Of a stretch of 64,000 nucleotides of DNA, positions 8,015 through 17,100 are shown one piece after another. The position numbers and the translations under genes were made by a program. This stretch comes from JBDIBA01 sp039812705. Its GTDB lineage: Bacteria; Actinomycetota; Acidimicrobiia; Acidimicrobiales; JBBSGY01. Under the pieces are notes generated by a model. The model was not told the origin of the DNA and did not search any database. It worked only from the letters and a program-made list of their open reading frames with translations. The stretch spans positions 31,918-95,917 of the forward strand of contig JBDIBA010000001.1 in assembly GCA_039812705.1 (NCBI GenBank). Reading direction: 5' to 3'. The stretch's first letter is position 1; every line of letters begins with the position of its first letter.

Positions 8015-8116
8015 CTACTTACCAGTAGCGCGGCGCTGCCAACGTGTGGCCTTCAGCATCTTCTTGTGCTTCTTCTTGCGCATGCGCTTACGGCGCTTCT
8101 TGATTAGTGAACCCAT
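8015..8116 (-). CDS. Small basic ribosomal protein bS22 (AURKAIP1/COX24-type)
   Basis: 33-residue, extremely basic peptide beginning MGSLIKKRRKRMRKKKHKKM and ending WQRRATGK. This matches the actinobacterial AURKAIP1/COX24-domain protein seen as bS22 on mycobacterial ribosomes (which starts MGSVIKKRRKRMSKKKH). It binds 16S rRNA near the decoding region. It lacks a clear Shine-Dalgarno; a TAACTT box lies ten bases upstream of its ATG (complement of 8127-8132). The shared bidirectional terminator is downstream. Its small size means automatic gene callers often miss it. Confidence 0.93.
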   Translation of the reverse strand: MGSLIKKRRKRMRKKKHKKMLKATRWQRRATGK

Positions 8117-8263
8117 GAGGTGGACAAAGTTAGTCCAAACCGCCCGGCCTTGGCACACGCTGGCGCAACAAGTTCTTCCCCGAACGTTTCGGTTGCCAGC
8201 GGTGCGGCCACCGTGTCAATGACCGCCTTCGCCGAGTAAGGTCTAGCGCGCACCTTGGCGCAG

Positions 8264-8334
8264 TCGGGGGTCGTCTAACGGCAAGACACATGGTTTTGGT
8301 CCATGGAATAGGGGTTCGATTCCTCTCCCCCGAA
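8264..8334 (+). tRNA. tRNA-Gln (anticodon TTG)
   Basis: Complete cloverleaf: acceptor TCGGGGG/CCCCCGA, anticodon stem CATGG/CCATG with loop TTTTGGT (anticodon TTG, reads CAA), and T-arm GGGGTTCGATTCCTC. Discriminator A at 8334; CCA is not encoded. Confidence 0.96.
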
Positions 8335-8456
8335 CGCAATCAGTCCGGCTCTGCATCACGTCGGCCGTAGTCGACCGAGTTCGCTTTCAGCGAGCTCGAT
8401 TCGTACGCTGGTCGTCAACGGTTCGTGGTTCTTGCTTTGCGAAGGGTGAATTGTTG

Positions 8457-9302
8457 ATGGACAAGAGACTCGGCACGGCACTTGTTCAATACGCGAGAGA
8501 CAACAACCTCGAGTCTGGGCTAGCTCATCGTGCACAGGTCGCCATCGAAGAGTGCGGTCAGCTCCTTGGACCTCGCAGTAGTTCGCGAGTTGCGAGGTTG
8601 CGCCTAGGCAAGGCGCTGATGGATTCATCGTTGCGGCCCGAGGTTTGGGTTCCGGTCTGCCCCGACTATTCGGGTGACGCCGATGGATATCGGTTCGACG
8701 ATTTACATTCTGGGGTTTCGTTGCTTGCAAGAAGACACATTGCCTTCTTGGCGATGTTCTTCAAAAGCGTTCCTGGCGCCCAGATGAGGGTGATGTATGC
8801 AGATCTTGAGGCTCGAGACTTAGCCATTCAAAGGTCGTGTGGGATTGGTCATCAGGTGTTTCTCCAGCGGATTGACGCTTCGATCGAAGCAACGAGAAAG
8901 GTTCTCGAGGGGCCAGCATGGGAGGTCTCCAGGATGACCGATGTGGTTGGCGATCTCGATCAACACGAAGAAGCCGCCGAGCTTTGGCTGCTCATGGATC
9001 CAGATCGAGTGCAGCGTTTGGCGCGCGACTCGGTTGCTCGTGAGGATCTTTACGCCCGTATCGATCCAAACCTGACTCCGCAGCAGCGCTTTGATCGAAC
9101 GCTCAAGACGGCTGCCCAATACCTGGCCTTGGGTCGCGAAGCAAACAGGCGGGGCGCACTGATTTGCGGTCATACGACCACCAATCTTCATTGGTATTCA
9201 GTGGCTGGTGCTGCTCTGGTCCACAACGACGTGCGAATCTACAAGACCCGTGATGTCGCCACTAAGTCGACCGCAGCTTACGAAACACCACTCGCCGTAT
9301 AG
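8457..9302 (+). CDS. Hypothetical protein, soluble
   Basis: 281 residues from ATG 8457 (TTG 8451 and 8454 are alternatives; an AGGG lies just upstream). No signal peptide or membrane segment is evident. The composition is rich in Arg, Leu and Asp, with predicted helices such as MRVMYADLEARDLAIQRS and HEEAAELWLLMDPDRVQRLA. The C-terminus GALICGHTTTNLHWYSVAGA could be a ligand-binding strand-loop. I recognise no family. It stands alone between tRNA-Gln and glmU, outside the conserved housekeeping order, so it is probably accessory. Confidence 0.65.
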   Translation: MDKRLGTALVQYARDNNLESGLAHRAQVAIEECGQLLGPRSSSRVARLRLGKALMDSSLRPEVWVPVCPDYSGDADGYRFDDLHSGVSLLARRHIAFLAMFFKSVPGAQMRVMYADLEARDLAIQRSCGIGHQVFLQRIDASIEATRKVLEGPAWEVSRMTDVVGDLDQHEEAAELWLLMDPDRVQRLARDSVAREDLYARIDPNLTPQQRFDRTLKTAAQYLALGREANRRGALICGHTTTNLHWYSVAGAALVHNDVRIYKTRDVATKSTAAYETPLAV

Positions 9303-9312
9303 CTGCTCGCGA

Positions 9313-9318
9313 TAGAAC
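9313..9318 (+). promoter_or_regulatory. -10 box of glmU (leaderless type)
   Basis: TAGAAC ends seven bases before ATG 9326. An AGGTG within the gap is only three bases from the ATG, too close for a normal ribosome site. Confidence 0.42.
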
Positions 9319-9325
9319 AGGTGAC

Positions 9326-10435
9326 ATGTCGCAGCGTCATCTCAGTGCAGTCGTCCTCGCAGCAGGTGCGGGTACCCGCATGAAGTCCGAGAGGCCAAAA
9401 CCACTGCATCAACTTTGTGGTCGTCCGATGGTTGTTCATGTGCTGAGCGCTCTTGATGGCGTCGATGTTGATTGGGCTGTGCTTGTTGTCGGTCACGGCG
9501 CAGAGCGCGTGGTGAAGAAGCTCAATGACGACGCGCCGTCGCAATGGTCGCTTCACTACGTCGAACAGGTTGAGCAAAAGGGAACAGGCGACGCGGTGTC
9601 TATTGCGCTTGCATCGTTGCCAGAACACTTGAGTGACGAGGCCGAAGACGCCGACGTACTGATTCTCCCTGGCGACACTCCGTTGTTGAGGCCACAGACG
9701 ATTGTGGACTTGGTTGCACAGCATCGCGAAACCGAAGCCGCGGCCACAATGCTGACGGTCGAGATTGACGATCCGTCAGGTTATGGACGCGTCATCCGCG
9801 ACCGTCACGGGCGGGTGCGCAGAGTTGTCGAACAGGCCGACGCGTCGGCCGAGGAGGCCGCGGTTAAAGAGATCAACACGAGTGTCTACTGCTTCAAGAC
9901 TTCATTGCTTGGCCCGGCATTGCGTCGCATTTCGCCTGTCAATGCACAGGGCGAGTTCTATTTGACCGACGTCATTCATGTCCTGGCCGAAGGCGGTCAC
10001 AGGGTCGAGGCAATGGTCGTCAACGATGCATCGGAAGCCTCGGGCGTGAACGACCGAGTGCAGCTGGCGGAAGCCGACGCCGTGCTTCGCGCGCGCATCA
10101 ATCAGCAGTGGATGAAAGCCGGCGTCTCAATGGTCGACCCGGCCACTACCTACATCGATGTTGACGTGCGCTTGGAAAGTGACGTCACTTTGCATCCCAA
10201 CACATGGCTTCATGGGTCCACACGGATTGCCAGCGGTGCCGAGATTGGCCCGGGAACTCGTCTGATTGAGTGCTCGGTGGGGCAGAACTCCAGGATCCCT
10301 CGCTGCGAAGGAAGGCTTGCCAGTGTTGGCGCCGATGTCGAGATGGGTCCATTCTGTGTTCTGGAACCCGGTGCAGTTGTTGCAGACTCTGAACGGGTGC
10401 CGAGTTTCACGACGCGCCACGGTGCCGGGGAATAA
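9326..10435 (+). CDS. glmU: GlmU-type UDP-GlcNAc pyrophosphorylase, C-terminally truncated
   Basis: 369 residues against about 450-490 for bifunctional GlmU. The uridylyltransferase domain is intact: AVVLAAGAGTRMKSERPKPL at residues 8-27, the EKGTGDAV-type segment near 89, LPGDTPLL near 112 and GEFYLTDVI near 212. The C-terminal left-handed beta-helix starts (TYIDVDVRLESDVTLHPNTW) but stops after FCVLEPGAVVADS, before the region that carries the catalytic His of the acetyltransferase active site. It should make UDP-GlcNAc from GlcNAc-1-P but not acetylate GlcN-1-P. It precedes prs in the usual order. Confidence 0.9.
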   Translation: MSQRHLSAVVLAAGAGTRMKSERPKPLHQLCGRPMVVHVLSALDGVDVDWAVLVVGHGAERVVKKLNDDAPSQWSLHYVEQVEQKGTGDAVSIALASLPEHLSDEAEDADVLILPGDTPLLRPQTIVDLVAQHRETEAAATMLTVEIDDPSGYGRVIRDRHGRVRRVVEQADASAEEAAVKEINTSVYCFKTSLLGPALRRISPVNAQGEFYLTDVIHVLAEGGHRVEAMVVNDASEASGVNDRVQLAEADAVLRARINQQWMKAGVSMVDPATTYIDVDVRLESDVTLHPNTWLHGSTRIASGAEIGPGTRLIECSVGQNSRIPRCEGRLASVGADVEMGPFCVLEPGAVVADSERVPSFTTRHGAGE

Positions 10436-10470
10436 CGGCAAGAATCGCTAAAAAGGGATCGGCTGAGTAA

Positions 10471-11445
10471 ATGGAACTCGTGTCAAAACGTCGCTTGCGC
10501 CTCTATGCAGGCAGGGCGACTCAAGAACTGGCTGCAGAAATTGCTGAGCTGCTCGATGATGAGTTGCGATCCGTAAAGCTGGTCGATTTCGCCAGCGGTG
10601 AGACGTACTGCAGGTTTGAAGAGTCGGTTCGAGACACAGATGTGTTCGTCATTCAGAGCCACGTCGCGCCGGTGAATGACGCCATCATGGAACAGCTGAT
10701 CATGATTGACGCTGCAAAGCGTGCGTCGGCCAAGCGCATCACTGCGGTGTGTCCTTACTTTGGTTACGGCAGGCAGGACCGCAAGGCGCTCAGCCGCGAA
10801 CCGATTACCGCAAAACTGATTGCAGACCTTTTTGGTGCGGCGGGTGTCGACCGCGTTATCGGTGTTGACCTTCACTCCGGTCAGATTCAGGGTTTCTTTG
10901 ACGTACCTTTCGACCACCTAACTGCATTCCCCGTGCTTGAGGATTACGTCGCTCGAAACATCGACAGCGCAAACCTGGTCGTCGTTGCGCCCGATGCGGG
11001 GCGAGTCAAGACCGCTGAACGCTTTGCTCACCGCATCGGAGCCGACATTGCATTTGCGCACAAGCGTCGCTCGCGTGAGCAGGCTCACCAGGTTGAAGTC
11101 GATGAGGTCATTGGCGAGGTCGAGGGTCGCCATTGCGTGATCATCGACGACATGATCGACACCGCTGGCACAGTTTGTGCTGCGGCCGATTTGCTCAAGC
11201 GCCGCGGTGCCTCCGACTGCTGGATCATGGCTACTCATGGCATCTTGTCCGGACCCGCGGTTGACCGGTTGAAGAACGCGCCGATCTCAAAGCTGGTCAT
11301 CACCAACTCGGTGCCACTGCCCAAGGACCGGCAGTTCGACAAGCTTGAAGTGGTCTCGGTGGCGGGCGTTTTGGCCTCGGCTATCGAGTCGGTTTTCGAA
11401 GGTTCGTCGGTTTCAGATCTTTTTCAGGGTGAAAACCAGCTTTAG
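10471..11445 (+). CDS. prs: Ribose-phosphate pyrophosphokinase (PRPP synthetase)
   Basis: 324 residues, standard length. Signatures: SGETYCRFEESVRDTDVFVIQS near residue 43, CPYFGYGRQDRK near residue 93, the ATP/Mg site DLHSGQIQGFFDVPFDHL near residue 134, and the PRPP loop VIIDDMIDTAGTV near 222. It makes PRPP from ribose-5-phosphate and ATP for nucleotide, His and Trp synthesis. An AAGGGA lies 13 bases before the ATG. It sits between glmU and the NlpC gene, with rplY following, as in other Actinobacteria. Confidence 0.96.
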   Translation: MELVSKRRLRLYAGRATQELAAEIAELLDDELRSVKLVDFASGETYCRFEESVRDTDVFVIQSHVAPVNDAIMEQLIMIDAAKRASAKRITAVCPYFGYGRQDRKALSREPITAKLIADLFGAAGVDRVIGVDLHSGQIQGFFDVPFDHLTAFPVLEDYVARNIDSANLVVVAPDAGRVKTAERFAHRIGADIAFAHKRRSREQAHQVEVDEVIGEVEGRHCVIIDDMIDTAGTVCAAADLLKRRGASDCWIMATHGILSGPAVDRLKNAPISKLVITNSVPLPKDRQFDKLEVVSVAGVLASAIESVFEGSSVSDLFQGENQL

Positions 11446-11526
11446 TTCAAAAAACGGCAACCGAAACCTCACAAAGAGTGGTTTTCGGCCGATCAAAAAC
11501 GAACTCGTCTTTGCCTGGGGGATCAG

Positions 11527-12759
11527 TTGGCATTTCGTAGTTCGCAATTCCGTGCAAGGTTCGCCCGTCTAGCCGCAGTGGCCGCGATGGTTGTCGCCGG
11601 TCTTGGCATGCAGGCAGCAACACCGGCTCCTTCTGTGGCTAACGGCCCTTACAACATTGAGGGTCAAACCTGGTTGGCTAACTCTTCGGGCGAAGTGGTT
11701 CGCCTGAGTGGTGCCCCCAACCACGGCAGCCTCAAGGGTGTGCCCCTCAACCGACCAATTGTCGGGATGACTCCGACCAGGTCGGGAAATGGCTACTGGA
11801 TGGTGGCCACCGACGGCGGTGTGTTCAGCTTTGGCGACGCAGCCTTCTATGGCTCCACCGGAAACATCCGCTTGAACCAGCCAATCATTGCAATGGCGCA
11901 AACCAAGTCCGGAGACGGTTACTGGTTGATTGCCTCTGACGGCGGAATCTTCAGCTACGGCGATGCCCGTTTCTACGGCTCCACCGGAAACATCCGCTTG
12001 AACAAGCCGATTGTTGCAATGACTCCGACGCCATCGGGCAACGGTTACTGGCTCGTTGCATCAGACGGCGGTGTGTTCAGCTTTGGTGACGCAGCCTTCT
12101 ATGGCTCCACCGGAAACATTCGACTCATTCAGCCGATCGTTTCGATGGCACCGACGCCATCAGGAAAGGGCTACTGGTTGGCAGCAGCCGATGGCGGCAT
12201 CTTCGCCTTCGGCGATGCTGGCTTCTTCGGTTCGGCCGGTGGCAGCCCAACGGCGAACTTCGTCCAAGTCGTTGCCAAAAGTGACGGTCGCGGTTACTGG
12301 CTGGTTCGCAAGGGCGGCGACACGCTTTCCTATGGAACCGCAACAAGTGGATCGCGTCCTCCGGTTGCTCAGGTGTTCAAGCCCGGCAACCGTGGCGAGA
12401 TTGCAGTTGACTACGCCATTCGTCGACTTGGAACCCCATATGTCTGGGGCGGCAACGGTCCGAACGGTTACGACTGCAGTGGTTTGACATCGCAAGCTTG
12501 GAAGTCTGCGGGCAGTGGCATTCCTCGCGTTGCCAATGACCAATACAACTTTGGCACCCGCATTCCGCTTGACCAGCTGCGCCCGGGCGACCTGTTGTTC
12601 TGGGGTCCGGACCGCGCCAACTCGCGTTCGATTGACCACGTTGGAATGTATGTCGGCGGTGGCTGGGCCATTAACTCCAGCTCCGGCGGAGTCTCTATGC
12701 GCAGCGTTCCGGGAACGTCGGGTTGGATGTTCCCGTACGGAGTTCGACCGGCTTCCTGA
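11527..12759 (+). CDS. Secreted NlpC/P60 endopeptidase with four 42-residue repeats
   Basis: 410 residues. An N-terminal signal peptide (basic RSSQFRARFARL, then LAAVAAMVVAGLGMQA) is followed by four consecutive 42-residue repeats built on SGNGYW-VASDGG-FSFGDA-FYGSTGNIR, plus a degenerate fifth. From about residue 290 there is an NlpC/P60 domain: YAIRRLGTPYVWGGN, nucleophile in NGYDCSGL near 316, and the His in IDHVGMYVGGG. It probably cleaves stem peptides of peptidoglycan, the repeats binding wall polymers (inference). The start is TTG 11527, five bases after GGGGGA. It is a cell-wall gene inserted between prs and rplY. Confidence 0.88.
   Translation: MAFRSSQFRARFARLAAVAAMVVAGLGMQAATPAPSVANGPYNIEGQTWLANSSGEVVRLSGAPNHGSLKGVPLNRPIVGMTPTRSGNGYWMVATDGGVFSFGDAAFYGSTGNIRLNQPIIAMAQTKSGDGYWLIASDGGIFSYGDARFYGSTGNIRLNKPIVAMTPTPSGNGYWLVASDGGVFSFGDAAFYGSTGNIRLIQPIVSMAPTPSGKGYWLAAADGGIFAFGDAGFFGSAGGSPTANFVQVVAKSDGRGYWLVRKGGDTLSYGTATSGSRPPVAQVFKPGNRGEIAVDYAIRRLGTPYVWGGNGPNGYDCSGLTSQAWKSAGSGIPRVANDQYNFGTRIPLDQLRPGDLLFWGPDRANSRSIDHVGMYVGGGWAINSSSGGVSMRSVPGTSGWMFPYGVRPAS
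11746..12249 (+). repeat. Four tandem 126-bp coding repeats
   Basis: Four in-phase 126-bp units, each encoding 42 residues with the GYW...DGG...FGDA...GSTGNIR pattern. Units 1-3 share long identical DNA stretches (around 11835, 11961 and 12087), which implies recent duplication or gene conversion; unit 4 has diverged. Confidence 0.9.
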
Positions 12760-12802
12760 GGGTTCTCTCGCAGACTCGACCAGCAGGGGAGTGAACTTCA
12801 CC

Positions 12803-12808
12803 TAGAAT
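12803..12808 (+). promoter_or_regulatory. -10 box of rplY (leaderless type)
   Basis: TAGAAT ends eight bases before ATG 12817, and the gap is a C-rich stretch without a ribosome site. Confidence 0.5.
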
Positions 12809-12816
12809 CACCCCCC

Positions 12817-13494
12817 ATGGCTGAAGTCGCTCTCTCTGCAAACCTCCGTAAGAACCCTGGCAGCTCGAACTCTCGACGCCTTCGCACCTCCGGTCAAATC
12901 CCCGGAGTCGTCTACGGACACGGTATCGATCCGACTTCGGTAAGCGTCGAAGCAAAGTCTTTGCGCCTTGCTCTCAACACAGACGCGGGTCTCAATGCGC
13001 TGATCAACCTTGACGTTGAGGGCAAGAAGCACCTCACCTTGGCGCGCAGCGTGCAGCTTCACCCCGTCCGCAACACCGTTTCCCACGTTGACTTTCAAGT
13101 GGTCAGCCGCAACGAAGTGATGACCGTTGAAGTCCCGTTTGCCTTTATTGGTGAAGCAGACGAGCTTCGCAAGGCCGGCGGCATCCTCGAACACGTTCTC
13201 AACACGCTCACCGTTTCGGCGACGCCAACCAACATTCCTGCGCACATCGAAATCGACGTCACCAACGTCAACATCGACGACAGCATTCGCGTCAATGACA
13301 TCAAGCTTCCTAACGGTGTCACCACCGAAGTCGATCCCGAAGAAGCCATTGTCATCGGAAAGATCACTCCCAAGGAAGAGTCCCTTGAGGCCGCTTCCGG
13401 CGAGGGTGAAGCCGCCGAGGGTGAACAAGGTTCAGGCGAGGGTGCGGGCGAAGAGGCTTCAGCCGACGCCGAAGCCGAGAACAAAGAGGGTTAA
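12817..13494 (+). CDS. rplY: 50S ribosomal protein L25, CTC/TL5 form
   Basis: 225 residues, the long general-stress (CTC) form. The N-terminal L25 domain shows SSNSRRLRTSGQIPGVVYGHG at residues 14-34 in part, and HPVRNTVSHVDFQVVSRNE near 75. The C-terminal TL5 beta-domain follows (PTNIPAHIEIDVTNVNI), then a ~40-residue acidic Glu/Gly/Ala tail. It binds 5S rRNA in the large subunit. It is adjacent to pth, the usual partner. Confidence 0.95.
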   Translation: MAEVALSANLRKNPGSSNSRRLRTSGQIPGVVYGHGIDPTSVSVEAKSLRLALNTDAGLNALINLDVEGKKHLTLARSVQLHPVRNTVSHVDFQVVSRNEVMTVEVPFAFIGEADELRKAGGILEHVLNTLTVSATPTNIPAHIEIDVTNVNIDDSIRVNDIKLPNGVTTEVDPEEAIVIGKITPKEESLEAASGEGEAAEGEQGSGEGAGEEASADAEAENKEG

Positions 13495-13497
13495 GCC

Positions 13498-14124
13498 CTG
13501 CCTGCTTTTGGTCGCGGCAGGTCAAAGAAAGATCTGCCGACCAAGAAATCCGGAACGCCAGCAGACCTCTTGGTCGTCGGCCTTGGCAATCCAGGCGCTG
13601 AGTACGACGGCACACGTCACAATGCCGGCCTTGACTGCGTTTCCCACATTGCCGCCGAGCGCGGGGTCAACCTGCGTTCTGCAATGGGCAAGGCGTTGTG
13701 GGGTCAAACCCGCATCGGCGAAAAGCTTTTGGCGTTGGGAATCCCGGGCGTCTTCATGAACCTTTCAGGCGAGTCCGTTGCGCCACTTGTTCGTCGCTAC
13801 GGCATCGAGAGCCTTGAAAACCTTGTGATCATTCACGATGAGCTTGATCTGCCAACCGGTTCGATTCAGGTGAAGTTGGGCGGCGGCCTGGCGGGTCACA
13901 ACGGTCTGAAATCCATCAAGCACCACTTGAAGGACGATGGCTTTGCGCGAATCCGCATTGGCATTGATCGTCCCGATGGCCGTCAGCCGGTAAGTGACTA
14001 TGTGCTTCGTCGTCCAACGGGCGACCAACGTGAGTTGCTTGACGCGGGCATTGCGCGGGCCGCCGAGTGCGTTGAGGACATCTTGATGCACGGACTTACA
14101 ACGGCAATGAATCGCTACAACTGA
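13498..14124 (+). CDS. pth: Peptidyl-tRNA hydrolase
   Basis: Core motifs: LVVGLGNPGAEYDGTRHNAG (catalytic His in RHNAG), PGVFMNLSGESV, and IIHDELDLPTGSIQVKLGGG followed by GHNGLKS. It releases peptides from peptidyl-tRNA dropped by ribosomes. A TTG at 13570 would start inside the first core strand (MVVGLGNPG) with no ribosome site. CTG 13498 lies seven bases after AAAGAGGG at the end of rplY and gives a 24-residue basic extension similar in style to other acidimicrobial Pth proteins (from memory), so it is the preferred start, giving 208 residues. Confidence 0.88.
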   Translation: MPAFGRGRSKKDLPTKKSGTPADLLVVGLGNPGAEYDGTRHNAGLDCVSHIAAERGVNLRSAMGKALWGQTRIGEKLLALGIPGVFMNLSGESVAPLVRRYGIESLENLVIIHDELDLPTGSIQVKLGGGLAGHNGLKSIKHHLKDDGFARIRIGIDRPDGRQPVSDYVLRRPTGDQRELLDAGIARAAECVEDILMHGLTTAMNRYN

Positions 14125-14151
14125 CTTGGGTCGATAGGTCTTTTCGTTCAC

Positions 14152-14157
14152 TACTGT
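14152..14157 (+). promoter_or_regulatory. -10 box of mfd (leaderless type)
   Basis: TACTGT ends seven bases before GTG 14165; no Shine-Dalgarno is present. Confidence 0.45.
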
Positions 14158-14164
14158 TGAACAA

Positions 14165-17100
14165 GTGCTAACTGCGCTCCCACCTTTGTTGCGATCTCAA
14201 GAGTCGCTGATGTCGATCCTTGGCGCACCTTCGCGCGCTGTTGCCGTTCCAGATGCGGTTCGTGCGTTCTTCCTCGCCGGGTTGAACCATCTCAGTGCTC
14301 CACCCGTGACACTTGTTGTTGTTGCAACGACAAATGACGCACAGAAATTGGTCAACGACCTTGGCGTGTGGCTCGGTGAAGAAAGTGTGTCGTTGTTTCC
14401 AGCATGGGAAACACTGCCTTTTGAACGAGTAAGCCCGGCAGTCGAGACAATGGGCGAACGTCAACGTGTTCTCTGGAAACTCAAGTCAATCGCTGATGAC
14501 ACAGGTGCGAATGACAAAGCCCAGCAGAGTCGCCACGTAATTGTTGCGCCCATTAAATCGTTGCTGCAATTGCTTGGACCTGACAACGCGGCGAGCGACC
14601 CGGTGTGTGTTCGCAAGGGTGACACGGTTGACCCCATGAAGCTTGTTGAACGTCTTGTTTCGGCTGGATACCGACGTGACTACCAAGTTGAACACCGCGG
14701 AGACGTTGCAGTGCGCGGTTCCATTGTTGACGTGTTTGGTTCGACAGCAGACGCACCCGTGCGCATTGACTTGTGGGGCGACGAAGTGGACCGCTTGAGC
14801 GAGTTCGCGATTGCCGACCAGCGTTCGACCAACGATGTTGATTCTGTTGAGTTGTTCCCTTGTCGCGAAGTGCTTCCCACGCAAGACACCAAGAGCCGCG
14901 CTCAACAACTAAGTCGCCTAGAGCCGTGGGGTCGCGAGCAATGGGAAAAGCTCAGCGAAGGCCAGCTGTTTGAAGGCATGGAGTCTTGGCTGCCGTGGAT
15001 TTCTGTGCGTGAGCGAGTGCTAACGGACTTATTGCCTCGCGATTCGCAGATCTTGTTGGTTGAGCCGCGCCGCATGCGTGACCGCGCAAGCGAGTTGCAA
15101 GACGAAGAACGCGCGCTGGCCGAAACGTTGGCGTCAACGTGGAGTGCGCGAAAGGAGGGCGAAGACCCGTTCCCGCACTTACATGTGGACTTTGAGCGCC
15201 TGCTGGAAGCGACTCCGGCAAGTGTGCGTTTTCTGACTTCGGTTCCAGAGAGCCCAGACACGCCGTCTGTTGATGCGCGTGGTTGGGGTGACATCGCCGG
15301 CGACGGAGCGCGCGTGGCCAAGTCGATCACTGAACTTGTTGATGATGGCTATCGAGTTGTGCTGACCGCTGAGACGCCGTCAAGTGCGCAACGCATGTCG
15401 CACGCGTTGTCTGAACAAGGCGTTACAGCACCGGTGGCACTTGATGCACAGGACCACGATGCTCACTGGGCTCGGGAATCCGGCGCCCATGTCGTTGTTG
15501 CCAGTCTCGAAAAAGGTTTCGTGTTCGCGCCCGCAAAGTTGGCGGTCCTTAGTGAAGCCGATGTCAACGGGCGCCGCCGGTCGCACCGCAAGCCAAAGGC
15601 TCGTTCGCGCGCCATGGAAGGCTTTTTCGATCAGCTTCAACCTGGCGATTACGTCGTGCACCACGTTCACGGTGTCGGCAAGTACGTCGGCATGGTCAAG
15701 AGAAACCTTGGTGGCGCCGAACGCGACTACTTGATGCTTGAGTACAAGGGCAACGACCGCTTATACGTGCCATCGGACCAGATTGATGCCATTCGTCCGT
15801 ACACGGGCGGCGAGACGCCAACGCTTAACAAGATGGGCGGTTCGGACTTTGGCCGGACCAAGTCACGGGTGCAACAGGCCGTTCGGGAAATCGCCCAAGA
15901 ACTTGTGGTGTTGTACCAACGCCGAACGCATTCTCCCGGTCATGCGTTTGGCGCCGATACGCCGTGGCAACGCGAGCTCGAAGAGAACTTCCCGTTCACT
16001 GAAACCACAGACCAGCTGAAGGCCATTGAAGAAGTGAAGGACGACATGGAGCGCGAAGTTCCAATGGATCGTTTGGTCTGCGGCGATGTTGGTTTCGGCA
16101 AGACCGAAGTTGCCATCAGGGCTGCGTTCAAGGCAGTGCAAGACAACAAGCAAGTTGCCGTTCTTGTTCCAACGACGTTGTTAGCCCAGCAGCACTTCCA
16201 GACGTTTAGCGACCGCTTTGCGGGCTATCCGGTCAGGGTTGAAGTGTTGAGCCGCTTCTTGACGAGCGCGCAGCAGAAGCGCGTCATCAAAGAGATTGCC
16301 GACGGCGAAGTTGATGTTGTCATTGGCACGCACAAACTGCTCAGCGACAAGATCGCGTTTCCACGTTTGGGTTTGCTTGTGGTCGACGAGGAACAGCGTT
16401 TCGGCGTTACGCACAAAGAAGCCATCAAACAACTACAGAATCAGGTTGACGTCTTGACCCTGTCGGCTACGCCGATTCCGCGCACGCTCGAGATGAGCCT
16501 TACGGGTATTCGCGACCTAACCATTCTCAACACTCCGCCAGCTGAACGTCAGCCGATTCTCACCTATGTCGGTGAAGCCAATGACCAAGCGGTTAGCGAA
16601 GCAATTCGGCGCGAGCTGCTTCGCGAAGGTCAGGTGTTTTACATCCACAACCGGGTGCACGACATCGACCGCAAGGCCGCCGAGATTCGCGAGCTCGTGC
16701 CCGAGGCTCGTGTTGCAATTGCACACGGCCAGATGGACGAAGGCTCCCTTGAACAGATCATCTATGACTTCTGGGAAAACAAGTACGACGTGTTGGTTTC
16801 TACGACGATTGTCGAATCGGGTATCGACATGCCGACGGTGAACACACTCGTTGTGGATCGCGCCGACAGGCTTGGCCTTGGTCAGTTGCACCAGCTGCGT
16901 GGCCGTGTTGGTCGTTCCGGCCAGCGTGCCTACGCGTACCTGTTCTATCCCCCCGATGTTTCGCTGAGCGAACAGGCCTATGAGCGTCTCAAGACCATTG
17001 GCGAAAACACTGCTCTTGGGTCGGGCTTCAAGATTGCAATGCGTGACCTTGAAATTCGCGGCGCCGGAAACCTTCTCGGCGGAACCCAAAGCGGGCACAT

